Shown here: one piece after another, positions 1 to 7,525 of the stretch
How positions within the stretch are numbered: position 1 is the first letter of the stretch
How the letters are laid out: each line of letters begins with the position of its first letter
DNA from: JBAYIE01 sp965279165
Lineage (GTDB): Bacteria > Bacteroidota > Bacteroidia > UKL13-3
Reading direction: 5' to 3'
DNA: 64,000 bases
NCBI GenBank assembly: GCA_965279165.1
Contig: OZ257140.1
Location: 3,214,330 to 3,278,329, forward strand
The notes under the pieces: generated by a model
What the model saw: only the letters and a program-made list of their open reading frames with translations
What the model was told of the DNA's origin: nothing
The model's database searches: none
Program-made: the position numbers and the translations under genes

Positions 1-615
1 CAATGCTTCTTCTTCAGCCGAAATACCTTCGCTTTCTGTAATTTTCTTTAATTGAGAAACTGCATGTTCAATGGTTATCCGGTGAAAATCGAATACCTGG
101 CAACGGGATAAAATGGTAGGTAATATTTTGTGTTTTTCAGTGGTAGCAAGGATAAACTTGGCATAAGGTGGTGGTTCTTCCAGGGTTTTTAAAAAAGCAT
201 TAAACGCCTGTGAACTTAACATATGCACCTCATCAATAATATAGATTTTATACTTTGCACCTTGAGGCGGATAGCGAACCTGATCCACTAATCCTCGTAT
301 ATCTTCAACTGAGTTGTTGGAGGCTGCATCCAATTCATAAATATTGAATGAGGCATTTGCATTGAATGCTTTACACGAATCACATTCGTTGCATGCTTCG
401 GTGTCAGCTCCAATATGTTCGCAATTGATGGTTTTTGCAAGGATACGGGCACAGGTAGTTTTTCCAACGCCACGTGGACCGCAGAACAAAAAGGCATGTG
501 CTATTTGTTGGTTTTTAATTGCATTTTTTAGCGTTTTGGTAATATGCTCTTGTCCAATAACACTATCAAATGTTGCCGGTCTGTATTTTCTCGCCGATAC
601 CACAAAATTTTCCAT
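1..615 (-). CDS. dnaX: DNA polymerase III subunit gamma/tau (N-terminal part, runs off window)
   Basis: This is the clamp-loader ATPase of the replisome. Translating the minus strand from the ATG at 615-613 gives 205 codons open to the window edge. Visible are the N-terminal SARKYRPATFDSVIGQEH block, Walker A (GPRGVGKTT), a four-cysteine zinc-binding cluster spread over CEHIGADTEACNECDSC, Walker B with DEVHML, and the SRCQVFDF arginine-finger region. These are diagnostic of the AAA+ domain of DnaX. The gene follows lysA on the same strand after 85 bp. The C-terminal gamma/tau domains are outside the window, so full length and any tau/gamma frameshift cannot be judged. Confidence 0.95.
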   Translation of the reverse strand, partial: MENFVVSARKYRPATFDSVIGQEHITKTLKNAIKNQQIAHAFLFCGPRGVGKTTCARILAKTINCEHIGADTEACNECDSCKAFNANASFNIYELDAASNNSVEDIRGLVDQVRYPPQGAKYKIYIIDEVHMLSSQAFNAFLKTLEEPPPYAKFILATTEKHKILPTILSRCQVFDFHRITIEHAVSQLKKITESEGISAEEEAL

Positions 616-700
616 GCAGCTAATGTATTAAAAAGGGGATAACCATTCGTGCTAATTTTGGATATTTTTTGCACGCATGTGTTTGAAAATGGTGCATAAA

Positions 701-1933
701 TTAAAGTATGATTTCTACCTCGTTGCGGATTAAATCATCAAAGCTCTCGGCCTGGCGGATAAGATGTGTTTTTTCTTTATAGATCATCACTTCGGCCGGA
801 CGAAAACGTGCGTTGTAATTGCTGCTCATGGTAAATCCATATGCACCTGCATTTTTAAAACACAATACATCTCCTTCGTGTACTTCGGTTAATTTTCGGT
901 CCCATCCAAAGGTGTCGGTTTCACAAATATACCCAACAATGGTATAAATGCGTTGCTTGCCATCCGGGTTTGAAAGGTTAATGATTTCGTGGTAAGAATC
1001 GTATAACATCGGTCGGATAAGATGGTTTAATCCTGAATTTACCCCAACAAATACAGTGGCGGTTGTTTGTTTGATAATATTCGCTTGAACCAAAAAATAA
1101 CCGGATTCGCTTACAATAAATTTACCCGGTTCAAACCATAGTTCCAGTTTTCGGCCATATTCCGAACAAAAACGTTCGAACCTTTCGCGAATTGCTTTAC
1201 CTAACTCTTCAATATCGGTAGTGATATCTCCTTCTTTGTAGGATACTTTAAATCCACTTCCAAAATCAATAAAGGCAAGGTCTTTGAAATCTACTGCCGC
1301 ATCAAATAATATTTCGGCACCTTGCAAAAACACCCCTGCATCTAAAATATCAGAACCGGTATGCATATGCAAGCCATTCACTTTTATATTGAAAGTTTTA
1401 ATTACCCGCAGTACATGACGCAATTGATAAATACTGATTCCAAATTTTGAATCGATATGACCTGTCGATATCTTAGAATTTCCTCCGGCGAGAATGTGTG
1501 GATTCAATCGAATGCAGCAAGGTACCTTGTTGCCATATTCGGCTCCAAAATGCTCGAGAACAGCAATATTGTCGATATTGATATGTACACCGGCTTCTAC
1601 CGCTTCCTTAATCTCGTTAAAACTAACACAATTGGGTGTGAAAATAATTTCTTCCGGTAAGAAACCTGCCCGTAACCCCAATCTTAATTCGTTGATGGAA
1701 ACGGTATCTAATCCGGAGCCTTCTTTTTTTAAAAGCTTCAATACCGCCGAATTGTTTAATGCCTTGCAAGCATACTTAACTTTTATATCCAATGGTTTAA
1801 AGGCATCCAATAGCCGTTTATACTGAGCTATAATTTTATCTGCATCATACACATAAACCGGAGTGCCAAATTGATTGGCAATATCCAGTAATTTCACCCC
1901 ACCGGCGACATAATCATTGTTTATCAGTTCCAT
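701..1933 (-). CDS. lysA: Diaminopimelate decarboxylase
   Basis: This PLP enzyme converts meso-diaminopimelate to L-lysine, the last step of lysine synthesis, in the cytoplasm. The 410 residues are a normal length for the family. The PLP-binding lysine lies in VKYACKALNN (about K57), HMHTGSDI corresponds to the barrel's phosphate-side histidine motif, FEPGKFIV is the EPGR-like block, and CETDTFG holds the active-site cysteine of the partner subunit. The fold is alanine-racemase barrel then beta domain. An ornithine/arginine decarboxylase of the same fold is possible but less likely given the CETDTFG block. It is followed 85 bp later by dnaX on the same strand. Confidence 0.93.
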   Translation of the reverse strand: MELINNDYVAGGVKLLDIANQFGTPVYVYDADKIIAQYKRLLDAFKPLDIKVKYACKALNNSAVLKLLKKEGSGLDTVSINELRLGLRAGFLPEEIIFTPNCVSFNEIKEAVEAGVHINIDNIAVLEHFGAEYGNKVPCCIRLNPHILAGGNSKISTGHIDSKFGISIYQLRHVLRVIKTFNIKVNGLHMHTGSDILDAGVFLQGAEILFDAAVDFKDLAFIDFGSGFKVSYKEGDITTDIEELGKAIRERFERFCSEYGRKLELWFEPGKFIVSESGYFLVQANIIKQTTATVFVGVNSGLNHLIRPMLYDSYHEIINLSNPDGKQRIYTIVGYICETDTFGWDRKLTEVHEGDVLCFKNAGAYGFTMSSNYNARFRPAEVMIYKEKTHLIRQAESFDDLIRNEVEIIL

Positions 1934-1998
1934 TGTTATTTTTAAAGGTCACGAAAATAGAGAGAAAGCCTTAAAGATAAAAGGGGTTTGAATTACCC

Positions 1999-2622
1999 TT
2001 ACTTCTTTTTGTAATCTCCACGCTTCCACGAATTGTAAAATTCATTCCAGGCAAACGGATCAAATAACCTTTGTGGAGGTAATTGGCCATTGTAATAGTA
2101 GTATTGGGATTGCAGTTTATAATAATTTTTATTGCTTTCAGTAGCATCCATGCTCATAGGATTTGCTAATACATCCATGGTACTCCGTTTTACATTATAC
2201 CTCGCATTGGCCGTGGCCTGATCAGGGATATTGGCTTTTACAAAATAGTAATTAAACTCTTCGAGTGTAGGCCAGCCGCGAATTACTGTTTCGGGTAAGT
2301 AGAAGGTATCTTCCGACATGGGTTGGATAATAGAGTAGCGATACGAATTTAATGCAGAAGGAATCACATGTTCAGTTGTTTTCGCTCCGATAAAACTAAA
2401 TACAATTGTATCTCCTTTTTTGGCTACAAACGAAAAAAATCCGGCTTGGTCGGTATAGGTTCCTTTGTTGGTACTTTTAATGCGAATCGAAACAAGGGGT
2501 AAAGCCCGTAAACTATCAGCAGTAATTACGATGCCCGAAAACTGAACCAGATCGTTGTCTTGCTGGGCGAAACTTCGATTGGCTAATCCAAGAATGGTTA
2601 TAACTAATACAATTAATCTCAT
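1999..2622 (-). CDS. Exported protein with carboxypeptidase-regulatory-like (CarboxypepD_reg-like) domain
   Basis: About 207 residues with an N-terminal signal peptide ending near SFAQQ. It has one beta-sandwich domain of the type found at the N-terminus of TonB-dependent receptors: FSGIVITADSLRALPLVSI, then GTYTDQAGFFSF and GDTIVFSFIGAKT. The C-terminal half has no motif I recognise and is rich in Tyr and Asn. I place the start at 2622 rather than the longer frame from 2649, because the ATG at 2622 forms an ATGA overlap with the stop of the chromate transporter gene and directly precedes the signal peptide. Translational coupling to chrA is implied; a functional link is not. Confidence 0.8.
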   Translation of the reverse strand: MRLIVLVITILGLANRSFAQQDNDLVQFSGIVITADSLRALPLVSIRIKSTNKGTYTDQAGFFSFVAKKGDTIVFSFIGAKTTEHVIPSALNSYRYSIIQPMSEDTFYLPETVIRGWPTLEEFNYYFVKANIPDQATANARYNVKRSTMDVLANPMSMDATESNKNYYKLQSQYYYYNGQLPPQRLFDPFAWNEFYNSWKRGDYKKK

Positions 2623-3815
2623 GCGTATATCAAACCCAACGTCATGCATATCAAAACTATTATCGGGTTCGGAATTTTTGTGGTCAAAAGTACAAATAAT
2701 GTACCCAATAATACAGTCATATTCATTTCATTTACTTCTACAGGCTTAAAAAGTAACCATGCCGATGCAACAACTAGTCCGGCTGATGTGGCATTGATAC
2801 CTTCAATTGCATTTTTTACCGGTGAAAATATTTTTACTTGGTTCCAAATCGGATAAACAAAAAAGATAAGCAAAACACCAGGTAAAAAAATCCCAATGGT
2901 TCCAATTGCTGCACCAAGTATTTGTCCGGCAACATCCCAATCTTTTAAAATCATGGCTCCGGTAAAAGTCGAAATACTGAATACCGGACCCGGAATTGCT
3001 TGCAATACCCCAACCCCCGACAAAAATTCGTTGGGAGAGAGGTATTCTTTAAATTCTACAAATTGGTTATACATCATTGGAATCAAAACATGGCCACCAC
3101 CAAACACAATGCCACCATAACGATAGGTGTTTTCGAACAACAAAACAGGTTTGCTTTTGGTTAAAGCACCAGCAATGGCCGCCAGCAAAAAGATCCCAAT
3201 AAATAAAAGAAAATTACTCCAGGGAATATTGGTAATTCGTTTGATATCGGTAATATCAGATTTGTTGAGTAAATTAGAAACCACGCCACCTGTAATTAAC
3301 AACAAGGGAAATATAAAAGGATTGGTAATCCAGATTCCGGCAACTGTAGCAAGAATCATTAGCATCCAATGATGGGTGCGGGAAATAAACATACTTTTAA
3401 ATTGATATGCTGCATATATAATAAAACCAACAGCCATCGGTTGGATATAAGTTAGAAAATTAAGTTTGGGATTGTATAAATCGAACTTATAAATCAATAT
3501 AGCCAGCAAAGTCATAATAATGGTTGCGGGTAATATCCAAACAAACAAGGCAAGAAAGGCCAACAAAGGACCACCTATTTTATACCCAATGGCAGTAATG
3601 GTTTGGGTAGATGTTGGTCCGGGAAGCATGCTGCATAAAGAGGTTAGCTCTTTTAGTTCGGGATCGGTTATGTACTTTTTTTTAGCTACAAATTTTTTGT
3701 AAAACAAAGCAATATGTACCTGTGGTCCGCCAAATGCAGTAACAGCAATTACAAGCACATCAAGCAGGAATACCCCGTATCGAAATTGCCGCATTTTACT
3801 TTTTGTAATCGCCAT
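2619..3815 (-). CDS. chrA: Chromate transporter family protein (two-domain CHR)
   Basis: A predicted inner-membrane anion transporter of the CHR superfamily. The 398 residues hold two homologous halves. The first carries FGGPQVHIALF and LCSMLPGPTSTQTITAIGY, the second FGGGHVLIPMM and LSPNEFLSGVGVLQAIPGP. The GGP/GGGH and PGP signatures are those of ChrA. About ten hydrophobic segments can be seen. Members export chromate by proton antiport, but many in this group are assigned by sequence only, so the substrate is inferred. The gene is last-but-one of a short minus-strand run and overlaps the next gene by four bases. Confidence 0.88.
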   Translation of the reverse strand: MAITKSKMRQFRYGVFLLDVLVIAVTAFGGPQVHIALFYKKFVAKKKYITDPELKELTSLCSMLPGPTSTQTITAIGYKIGGPLLAFLALFVWILPATIIMTLLAILIYKFDLYNPKLNFLTYIQPMAVGFIIYAAYQFKSMFISRTHHWMLMILATVAGIWITNPFIFPLLLITGGVVSNLLNKSDITDIKRITNIPWSNFLLFIGIFLLAAIAGALTKSKPVLLFENTYRYGGIVFGGGHVLIPMMYNQFVEFKEYLSPNEFLSGVGVLQAIPGPVFSISTFTGAMILKDWDVAGQILGAAIGTIGIFLPGVLLIFFVYPIWNQVKIFSPVKNAIEGINATSAGLVVASAWLLFKPVEVNEMNMTVLLGTLFVLLTTKIPNPIIVLICMTLGLIYA

Positions 3816-3907
3816 TCATGTTTGAATCGATATCAAACATAAGAGCAAAGCACTTAATTGTCAACCTGAACCATACAGAAAAAGGTAGCTTCCGGTTAAA
3901 TACTTGG

Positions 3908-4237
3908 TTATACAGGATTTATATCCATTAATTGGGTAGCCATTTTACATACCTGTTCTTCTCTAACGGTAGCACAAGAAGCAGAAATGACTCCTTGATC
4001 AAAGGTTGCAAAATAAGGAAGGGCATTTACCTGTGCCATTTTACGGAGCTTGGGAGATTCCTCCGCGTTTAAAAGTACAAAGACAATATCATGGTAACAA
4101 TCCTTATTCGAAATTTTTTCGAATTTGGCTTTAAATAACCGACAACTACCACACCAGTTGGCATGAAACATAATCATTACTTTGGAGTTAGCGTGTAATA
4201 ATTCAAGTGTTGTATCATCGGTTAACGATTGCAGCAT
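3908..4237 (-). CDS. Thioredoxin-family protein
   Basis: A 109-residue single-domain thioredoxin fold with the redox motif W-C-G-S-C at residues 28-32 and the cis-proline region around NALPYFATFDQG. No signal peptide is present, so a cytoplasmic disulfide reductase or monothiol-exchange role is likely. The CGSC pair differs from the classical CGPC and suggests a different redox potential. The gene stands alone, 92 bp upstream of chrA on the same strand. Confidence 0.85.
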   Translation of the reverse strand: MLQSLTDDTTLELLHANSKVMIMFHANWCGSCRLFKAKFEKISNKDCYHDIVFVLLNAEESPKLRKMAQVNALPYFATFDQGVISASCATVREEQVCKMATQLMDINPV

Positions 4238-4289
4238 AACAATAAAGCAATTTTACAACAATAAGGTTTTTATATAGTAAACTATTGTG

Positions 4290-4434
4290 GTGATAAGTGA
4301 TGAGGGGGTAGGTGATTAGGGATGAGTGGGCCTACCGGCAATCCGGGGAATTAAAATCCGTTTTTCTATACGGGAATGCCCTAACCCCTAACCCCTAATC
4401 CCTAACCTCTAACCCCTTATCCCTGTCCCCTAAT
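4290..4434. repeat. Inverted pair of degenerate heptamer arrays around a short core
   Basis: The left arm (4290-4327) reads in steps of seven with units such as GTGATGA and AGGGATG, G-rich on the plus strand. The right arm (4379-4434) is eight units of CCCTAAC type (CCCTAAC, CCCTAAT, CTCTAAC), G-poor on the plus strand. About 50 bp of unrelated sequence lies between. The right arm runs through the stop codon of the MotB-like gene at 4430. Similar paired arrays recur near 10.9, 56.3 and 62.4 kb. Confidence 0.75.
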
Positions 4435-5086
4435 AATGAATATGAATAACAACCCTTCTGTTTCTTGCTTGGTTAAATGGTATTGGATTTCCCTTGTCAT
4501 CTCTGTTGGGGAGAAGTGGTTTGGTTTCCGCATACCCGGTGGCTTTGAGTCGTGCCGGAGATATTTTCTTTTCAATAAAATACCTTACCACATTGGTTGC
4601 TCGCAAAACCGATAAATCCCAGTTGGATTCGAAACGTTCGGTTGAAATAGGATTGTCGTCGGTATGGCCTTCTACATCTATAATGAAAGTGGAGTTGCCA
4701 AAAGAATTAATTACGTTGGCAATGCGATCGATTTTTTTTCTCCCATCTTCATTTAAGTCCGATTCGCCACTGTTGTATAAGCTTGAGTTTACAAATCCGA
4801 TGGTTATACCATTGTCGTCTAAATCAATAAAAACATTTTTTGCATTCACTTCTTTGTACAAAATCGAATCCATTTGCGATTTAATCTGATCAACTGTAGT
4901 GGTATAATCTTTACTGGTTACGGCAGCTTTATAGGCAGCACGTATTTTTTCCCATTGGCCTTTGTTCATGGAAGCAGAAGCATACAGGATAATGAAAAAG
5001 CAAAGCAACAAGGTAATCAGATCGGCATAAGTAATTAACCAAATTTCTTCATTCTGATCGCCCTCCGCATGTCGTTTCATTGCCAT
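4430..5086 (-). CDS. MotB/PomB-like stator subunit with OmpA peptidoglycan-binding domain
   Basis: A 218-residue stator B subunit. A short charged N-terminus leads into one transmembrane helix (about 15-37) with the ion-binding aspartate D22 in TYADLITLLLCFF. The C-terminal half (about 110-218) is an OmpA/MotB domain with GHTDDNPIS, NWDLSVLRATNVVRYF and the NRRVVI end, which binds peptidoglycan. The LLLCFF stretch after the aspartate is closer to sodium-type PomB/MotS than to proton-type MotB, but coupling ion is an inference. It is last in a five-gene operon, 4 bp behind the MotA-like gene. ExbD/TolR are shorter and lack the OmpA domain; GldM is much longer. Confidence 0.9.
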   Translation of the reverse strand: MAMKRHAEGDQNEEIWLITYADLITLLLCFFIILYASASMNKGQWEKIRAAYKAAVTSKDYTTTVDQIKSQMDSILYKEVNAKNVFIDLDDNGITIGFVNSSLYNSGESDLNEDGRKKIDRIANVINSFGNSTFIIDVEGHTDDNPISTERFESNWDLSVLRATNVVRYFIEKKISPARLKATGYAETKPLLPNRDDKGNPIPFNQARNRRVVIHIHY

Positions 5087-5090
5087 ATTA

Positions 5091-5906
5091 CTAACGTTTT
5101 TCTTCTATTTGTGTCGAACGTCCAATCAAAGAAAATAATTTGTCGCGTATTGCCATACTGGATTTGTTTTCTTTTATCAGAATCACCGCTTCCAGTATGA
5201 GAGATTCGCGCATATGGGTGTGAACAGCATTGTATTTAATTTTTTTGGAAAGTGGATTAAACAACAAATTTGCCGACATCACTCCATATAAAGTACCAAT
5301 CAATCCGGTAGAAATACCGGGACCAATATTAGCCGGATCGTTCATGTTCGATAACATCACAACCATTCCAAGTACGGTACCAACCATCCCTAATGCCGGT
5401 GCTGAAACAGCAGCCGAGTGAATAACATCGGCCATGGCATTTGATTTATTGAACTCTTTTTCCATGTTGGCTTCTCCCATTTGGCGTATTTCTTCGGTGG
5501 TATAATTGGTGTTGTACAACTCAAATACCAAGGAGGTAAACGGATCAAATTTTCGTTGTTTGATATCCGAGAAAAACTCATTCTTATTTTTTTTGATGGA
5601 TTCGGCCCAACCAACAATTTTCTCTGCGTATTCGTATAAAGAAACCGATTTAGATTCGGTATGGCTGAATAAATACCGAAACGACAAAGCCGCTTCTAAA
5701 ACCGTGTTGGTTGGATACATGATGAACATAGCAGTTGAGACTCCGCCAAAAACGATAAATATCCCCGCCATATGAAAAAATGGGCTGTGCAGAAAATCAG
5801 GAACATAATTGCCAAGTTTAATTTTTCCGGATGTATCCAGAATTCCCAAAAGAACGATTGCAAGACTGATACTTACCCCAAACAAGGTACTGATTCTAAA
5901 TTTCAT
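5091..5906 (-). CDS. MotA/PomA-like stator subunit
   Basis: A 271-residue ion-channel subunit of the MotA/TolQ/ExbB superfamily, of MotA type. Four membrane helices are seen at about 5-23, 43-64, 165-186 and 197-217, with a large cytoplasmic loop between helices 2 and 3. Signature blocks are SAPALGMVGTVLGMV in helix 3 and GPGISTGLIGTLYGVMSANLLFNPL in helix 4, with P170 and P218 at the places of the two functional MotA prolines. Normal MotA length and no long cytoplasmic tail argue against a Zorya ZorA protein. It sits 4 bp before the MotB-like gene and 3 bp after the lipoprotein gene. Confidence 0.9.
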   Translation of the reverse strand: MKFRISTLFGVSISLAIVLLGILDTSGKIKLGNYVPDFLHSPFFHMAGIFIVFGGVSTAMFIMYPTNTVLEAALSFRYLFSHTESKSVSLYEYAEKIVGWAESIKKNKNEFFSDIKQRKFDPFTSLVFELYNTNYTTEEIRQMGEANMEKEFNKSNAMADVIHSAAVSAPALGMVGTVLGMVVMLSNMNDPANIGPGISTGLIGTLYGVMSANLLFNPLSKKIKYNAVHTHMRESLILEAVILIKENKSSMAIRDKLFSLIGRSTQIEEKR

Positions 5907-5909
5907 TAC

Positions 5910-6437
5910 TTAATCTTTATTTTCTGTATTCAATTGCGGAATTACGAGTGTAGAGTCGATTAAAAGTGCCCTTTTCCAATACGACCTGGCATCGATGGTT
6001 AACCCTTTTATGTATAAGATACTGCCTTTAAGTGCAAGTGCTTCCGATGATTCAACCATTTCAATGGAAGAGTTAATCCAGTACATTGCCGAATCGTAAT
6101 CTTTTTTGTACAGGTGATATTGTGAACGAGAGTAAAATTTAATCGCATTGTTATTGCGGTTAAACATAGCCTTTCTTTCTTCTGATTCTATTGAAAAATC
6201 GATTGGATGTACCCCGGATATTTCAATGATGTATTCATCTTCGTCGTCATCCGGTGCCCAGAAAAATTTAGTTCCGCCTTGTTGGTTGCTCATCGAAACC
6301 GAACTGCGTTTTACTGCTTGTTTGGATTTCTCGGTAGGAGGTGGTCCAAAATACGCCGAATCGGATGTTTCATACAGATTAGACGAACATCCCGAAGCCA
6401 GGATAAGCAACGTAATATATAATCCCTTGCATTTCAT
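5910..6437 (-). CDS. TPR-like lipoprotein of the motor-like operon
   Basis: A 175-residue lipoprotein with signal peptide and lipobox LASGC (lipidated Cys17). The C-terminal half looks like two helical repeats of TPR type (FYSRSQYHLYKKDYDSAMYW and EALALKGSILYIKGLTIDARSYW). The middle segment around DDDEDEYIIEISG is acidic. No close family is recognised. Its place between the barrel protein and the MotA/MotB pair, with gaps of 1 and 3 bp, suggests it belongs to the same complex, perhaps linking the outer membrane part to the stator, which is an inference from context. Confidence 0.8.
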   Translation of the reverse strand: MKCKGLYITLLILASGCSSNLYETSDSAYFGPPPTEKSKQAVKRSSVSMSNQQGGTKFFWAPDDDEDEYIIEISGVHPIDFSIESEERKAMFNRNNNAIKFYSRSQYHLYKKDYDSAMYWINSSIEMVESSEALALKGSILYIKGLTIDARSYWKRALLIDSTLVIPQLNTENKD

Positions 6438-6438
6438 A

Positions 6439-6900
6439 TTAGAATCGGAATGCGGTATTTAATCCAAAATAAATATTGCCAAGATCAAAAGTGGCATTAT
6501 TTTTTGCGAACTCTACCTGGTCGAACAGGTATTTAAAGTTAAATTTCAGTCCGAGGTTTTTGGATATATTAAAGTTTATTCCTTGCTCAATATATAAAGT
6601 AAAAGTTTGGCTGTTAAATAAACCTAAGCCCTGATAAAATTCGAGATAGTAATCTGCTGCATCTTTATAACGGGGTATGAAAGAAAGATAATAACGCATC
6701 CCGGCATGGGGTAAAAAATCATTGCTTTTGAAAGAAAAACTATCATTTGTAAAATTTGATTGAAGGATGTCGAATCCGATGTTCAAACCATAATAACCTT
6801 TGTTTCGCGAATTAAATGCCTGACGCCAGGTGAAATTAAACGAGAAGGCACTGCAATCCGGAGCAAACGATTTTTTTTGAGCTGGATACAAGTTCAGCAT
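6439..6900 (-). CDS. Outer-membrane beta-barrel segment (C-terminal part of frameshifted gene)
   Basis: 153 residues of alternating aromatic and polar strands (FSFNFTWRQAF, YYGLNIGFDI, GMRYYLSFIP) ending in ...GLNTAFRF, whose terminal phenylalanine is the usual outer-membrane insertion signal. As called it starts abruptly without a signal peptide. The frame upstream ends in GLGAFSNAELVSSSKK, an ideal first barrel strand. Removing one A from the eight-A run at 6871-6878 would join the two frames into one 361-residue protein (7525 to 6439 is 1087 bases, one more than a multiple of three). It is therefore probably the second half of the preceding gene, not an independent one. Confidence 0.7.
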   Translation of the reverse strand: MLNLYPAQKKSFAPDCSAFSFNFTWRQAFNSRNKGYYGLNIGFDILQSNFTNDSFSFKSNDFLPHAGMRYYLSFIPRYKDAADYYLEFYQGLGLFNSQTFTLYIEQGINFNISKNLGLKFNFKYLFDQVEFAKNNATFDLGNIYFGLNTAFRF

Positions 6901-7525
6901 TAGAGAAAGCTCCTAACCCGGCATCAATAAAAAAGGTATTGTTTGCCTGTTGCGATTTTTCGTGGTTTGAGAGCAAGAGTTTATTGGCAACGATCTCACG
7001 GGTACTTGCTTGTGTGATTTGAATATTTAATAAATAGCCATACACATCATCATAAGCCAGATTACAATCTACAAATCCTTGTACGCCATATTTTTTCATT
7101 AACGACAATAAACTATCACCATCGGTTCGGTATTTGTTTAATGGTTTTTGGTGAATGATGCGAAGGGTAGAATCTTTACTTTGAACATAAGTCATCGGAT
7201 TGGATCTGAATTCCGGAATTTTAACAACCTGAAATCCATTTAAAGTTAAAGATTGCTCTAATTGCGCGCGAAAGATTTCTAAAACTGTTTCCGGCATGTC
7301 TTTCTTGGCATAATCAAAACCAACAATTGCAACCCGATGTATTTCAGGAATAACAGAAAACCGCAATTCCTGCACCTTTGTAAGTATCCTATCGAAATTT
7401 GATTTTTGTTGCTTGTTTAACTTAGCAAGAGAGGCATCGGTTACAATTTGGCAATTGCCGGAAAAAATAATACCCGATAAAAGTATTAAGGTGAAAAGAA
7501 TATGCTTAGTAAAGTTGTTTGTCAT
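6836..7525 (-). CDS. CsgG/FlgO-like exported protein (N-terminal part of frameshifted gene)
   Basis: 229 residues with a signal peptide ending about residue 25. The domain at about 60-205 has the pattern of CsgG/FlgO-type proteins: RVAIVGFDYAKKDMPETV, QLEQSLTLNGFQVVKIP, then GVQGFVDCNLAYDDVYGYLLNIQ and ASTREIVANKLL. FlgO-class proteins sit at the outer membrane around flagellar motors in Vibrio; the likeness here is by eye only. The last 13 residues (IVCSGLQCLLV end) look out of frame. The 5' end overlaps the rotor-like gene by 20 bp, so translation is probably coupled. Confidence 0.7.
   Translation of the reverse strand: MTNNFTKHILFTLILLSGIIFSGNCQIVTDASLAKLNKQQKSNFDRILTKVQELRFSVIPEIHRVAIVGFDYAKKDMPETVLEIFRAQLEQSLTLNGFQVVKIPEFRSNPMTYVQSKDSTLRIIHQKPLNKYRTDGDSLLSLMKKYGVQGFVDCNLAYDDVYGYLLNIQITQASTREIVANKLLLSNHEKSQQANNTFFIDAGLGAFSNAELVSSSKKIVCSGLQCLLV
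6871..6878 (-). other. Run of eight A (coding strand) at a frameshift
   Basis: The coding strand reads TCA then eight A then TCG. Reading through in the upstream frame ends 11 codons later; dropping one A continues smoothly into the barrel. This could be a homopolymer sequencing error, a phase-variable tract or a true mutation. A -1 ribosomal slip does not give the right frame; a +1 shift or loss of one A in the transcript does. Confidence 0.75.

Noticed and set aside
4379..4434. CCCTAAC units as eukaryotic telomere contamination
   Set aside because: Units drift in sequence, overlap a bacterial stop codon, and are one of several period-7 families in the window.
4430..5906. MotA/MotB-like pair as a Zorya anti-phage system
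   Set aside because: The A subunit has normal MotA length without the long ZorA tail, and no ZorC, ZorD or ZorE-like gene is adjacent.
4430..5906. Pair as ExbB/ExbD, TolQ/TolR or GldL/GldM
   Set aside because: Four helices with the MotA prolines and a MotB-type OmpA domain fit MotA/MotB; GldM is much longer and ExbD/TolR lack an OmpA domain.
6836..6900. Programmed -1 frameshift at the eight-A run
   Set aside because: A -1 shift leads to a third, closed frame; only a +1 shift or loss of one A reaches the barrel frame.
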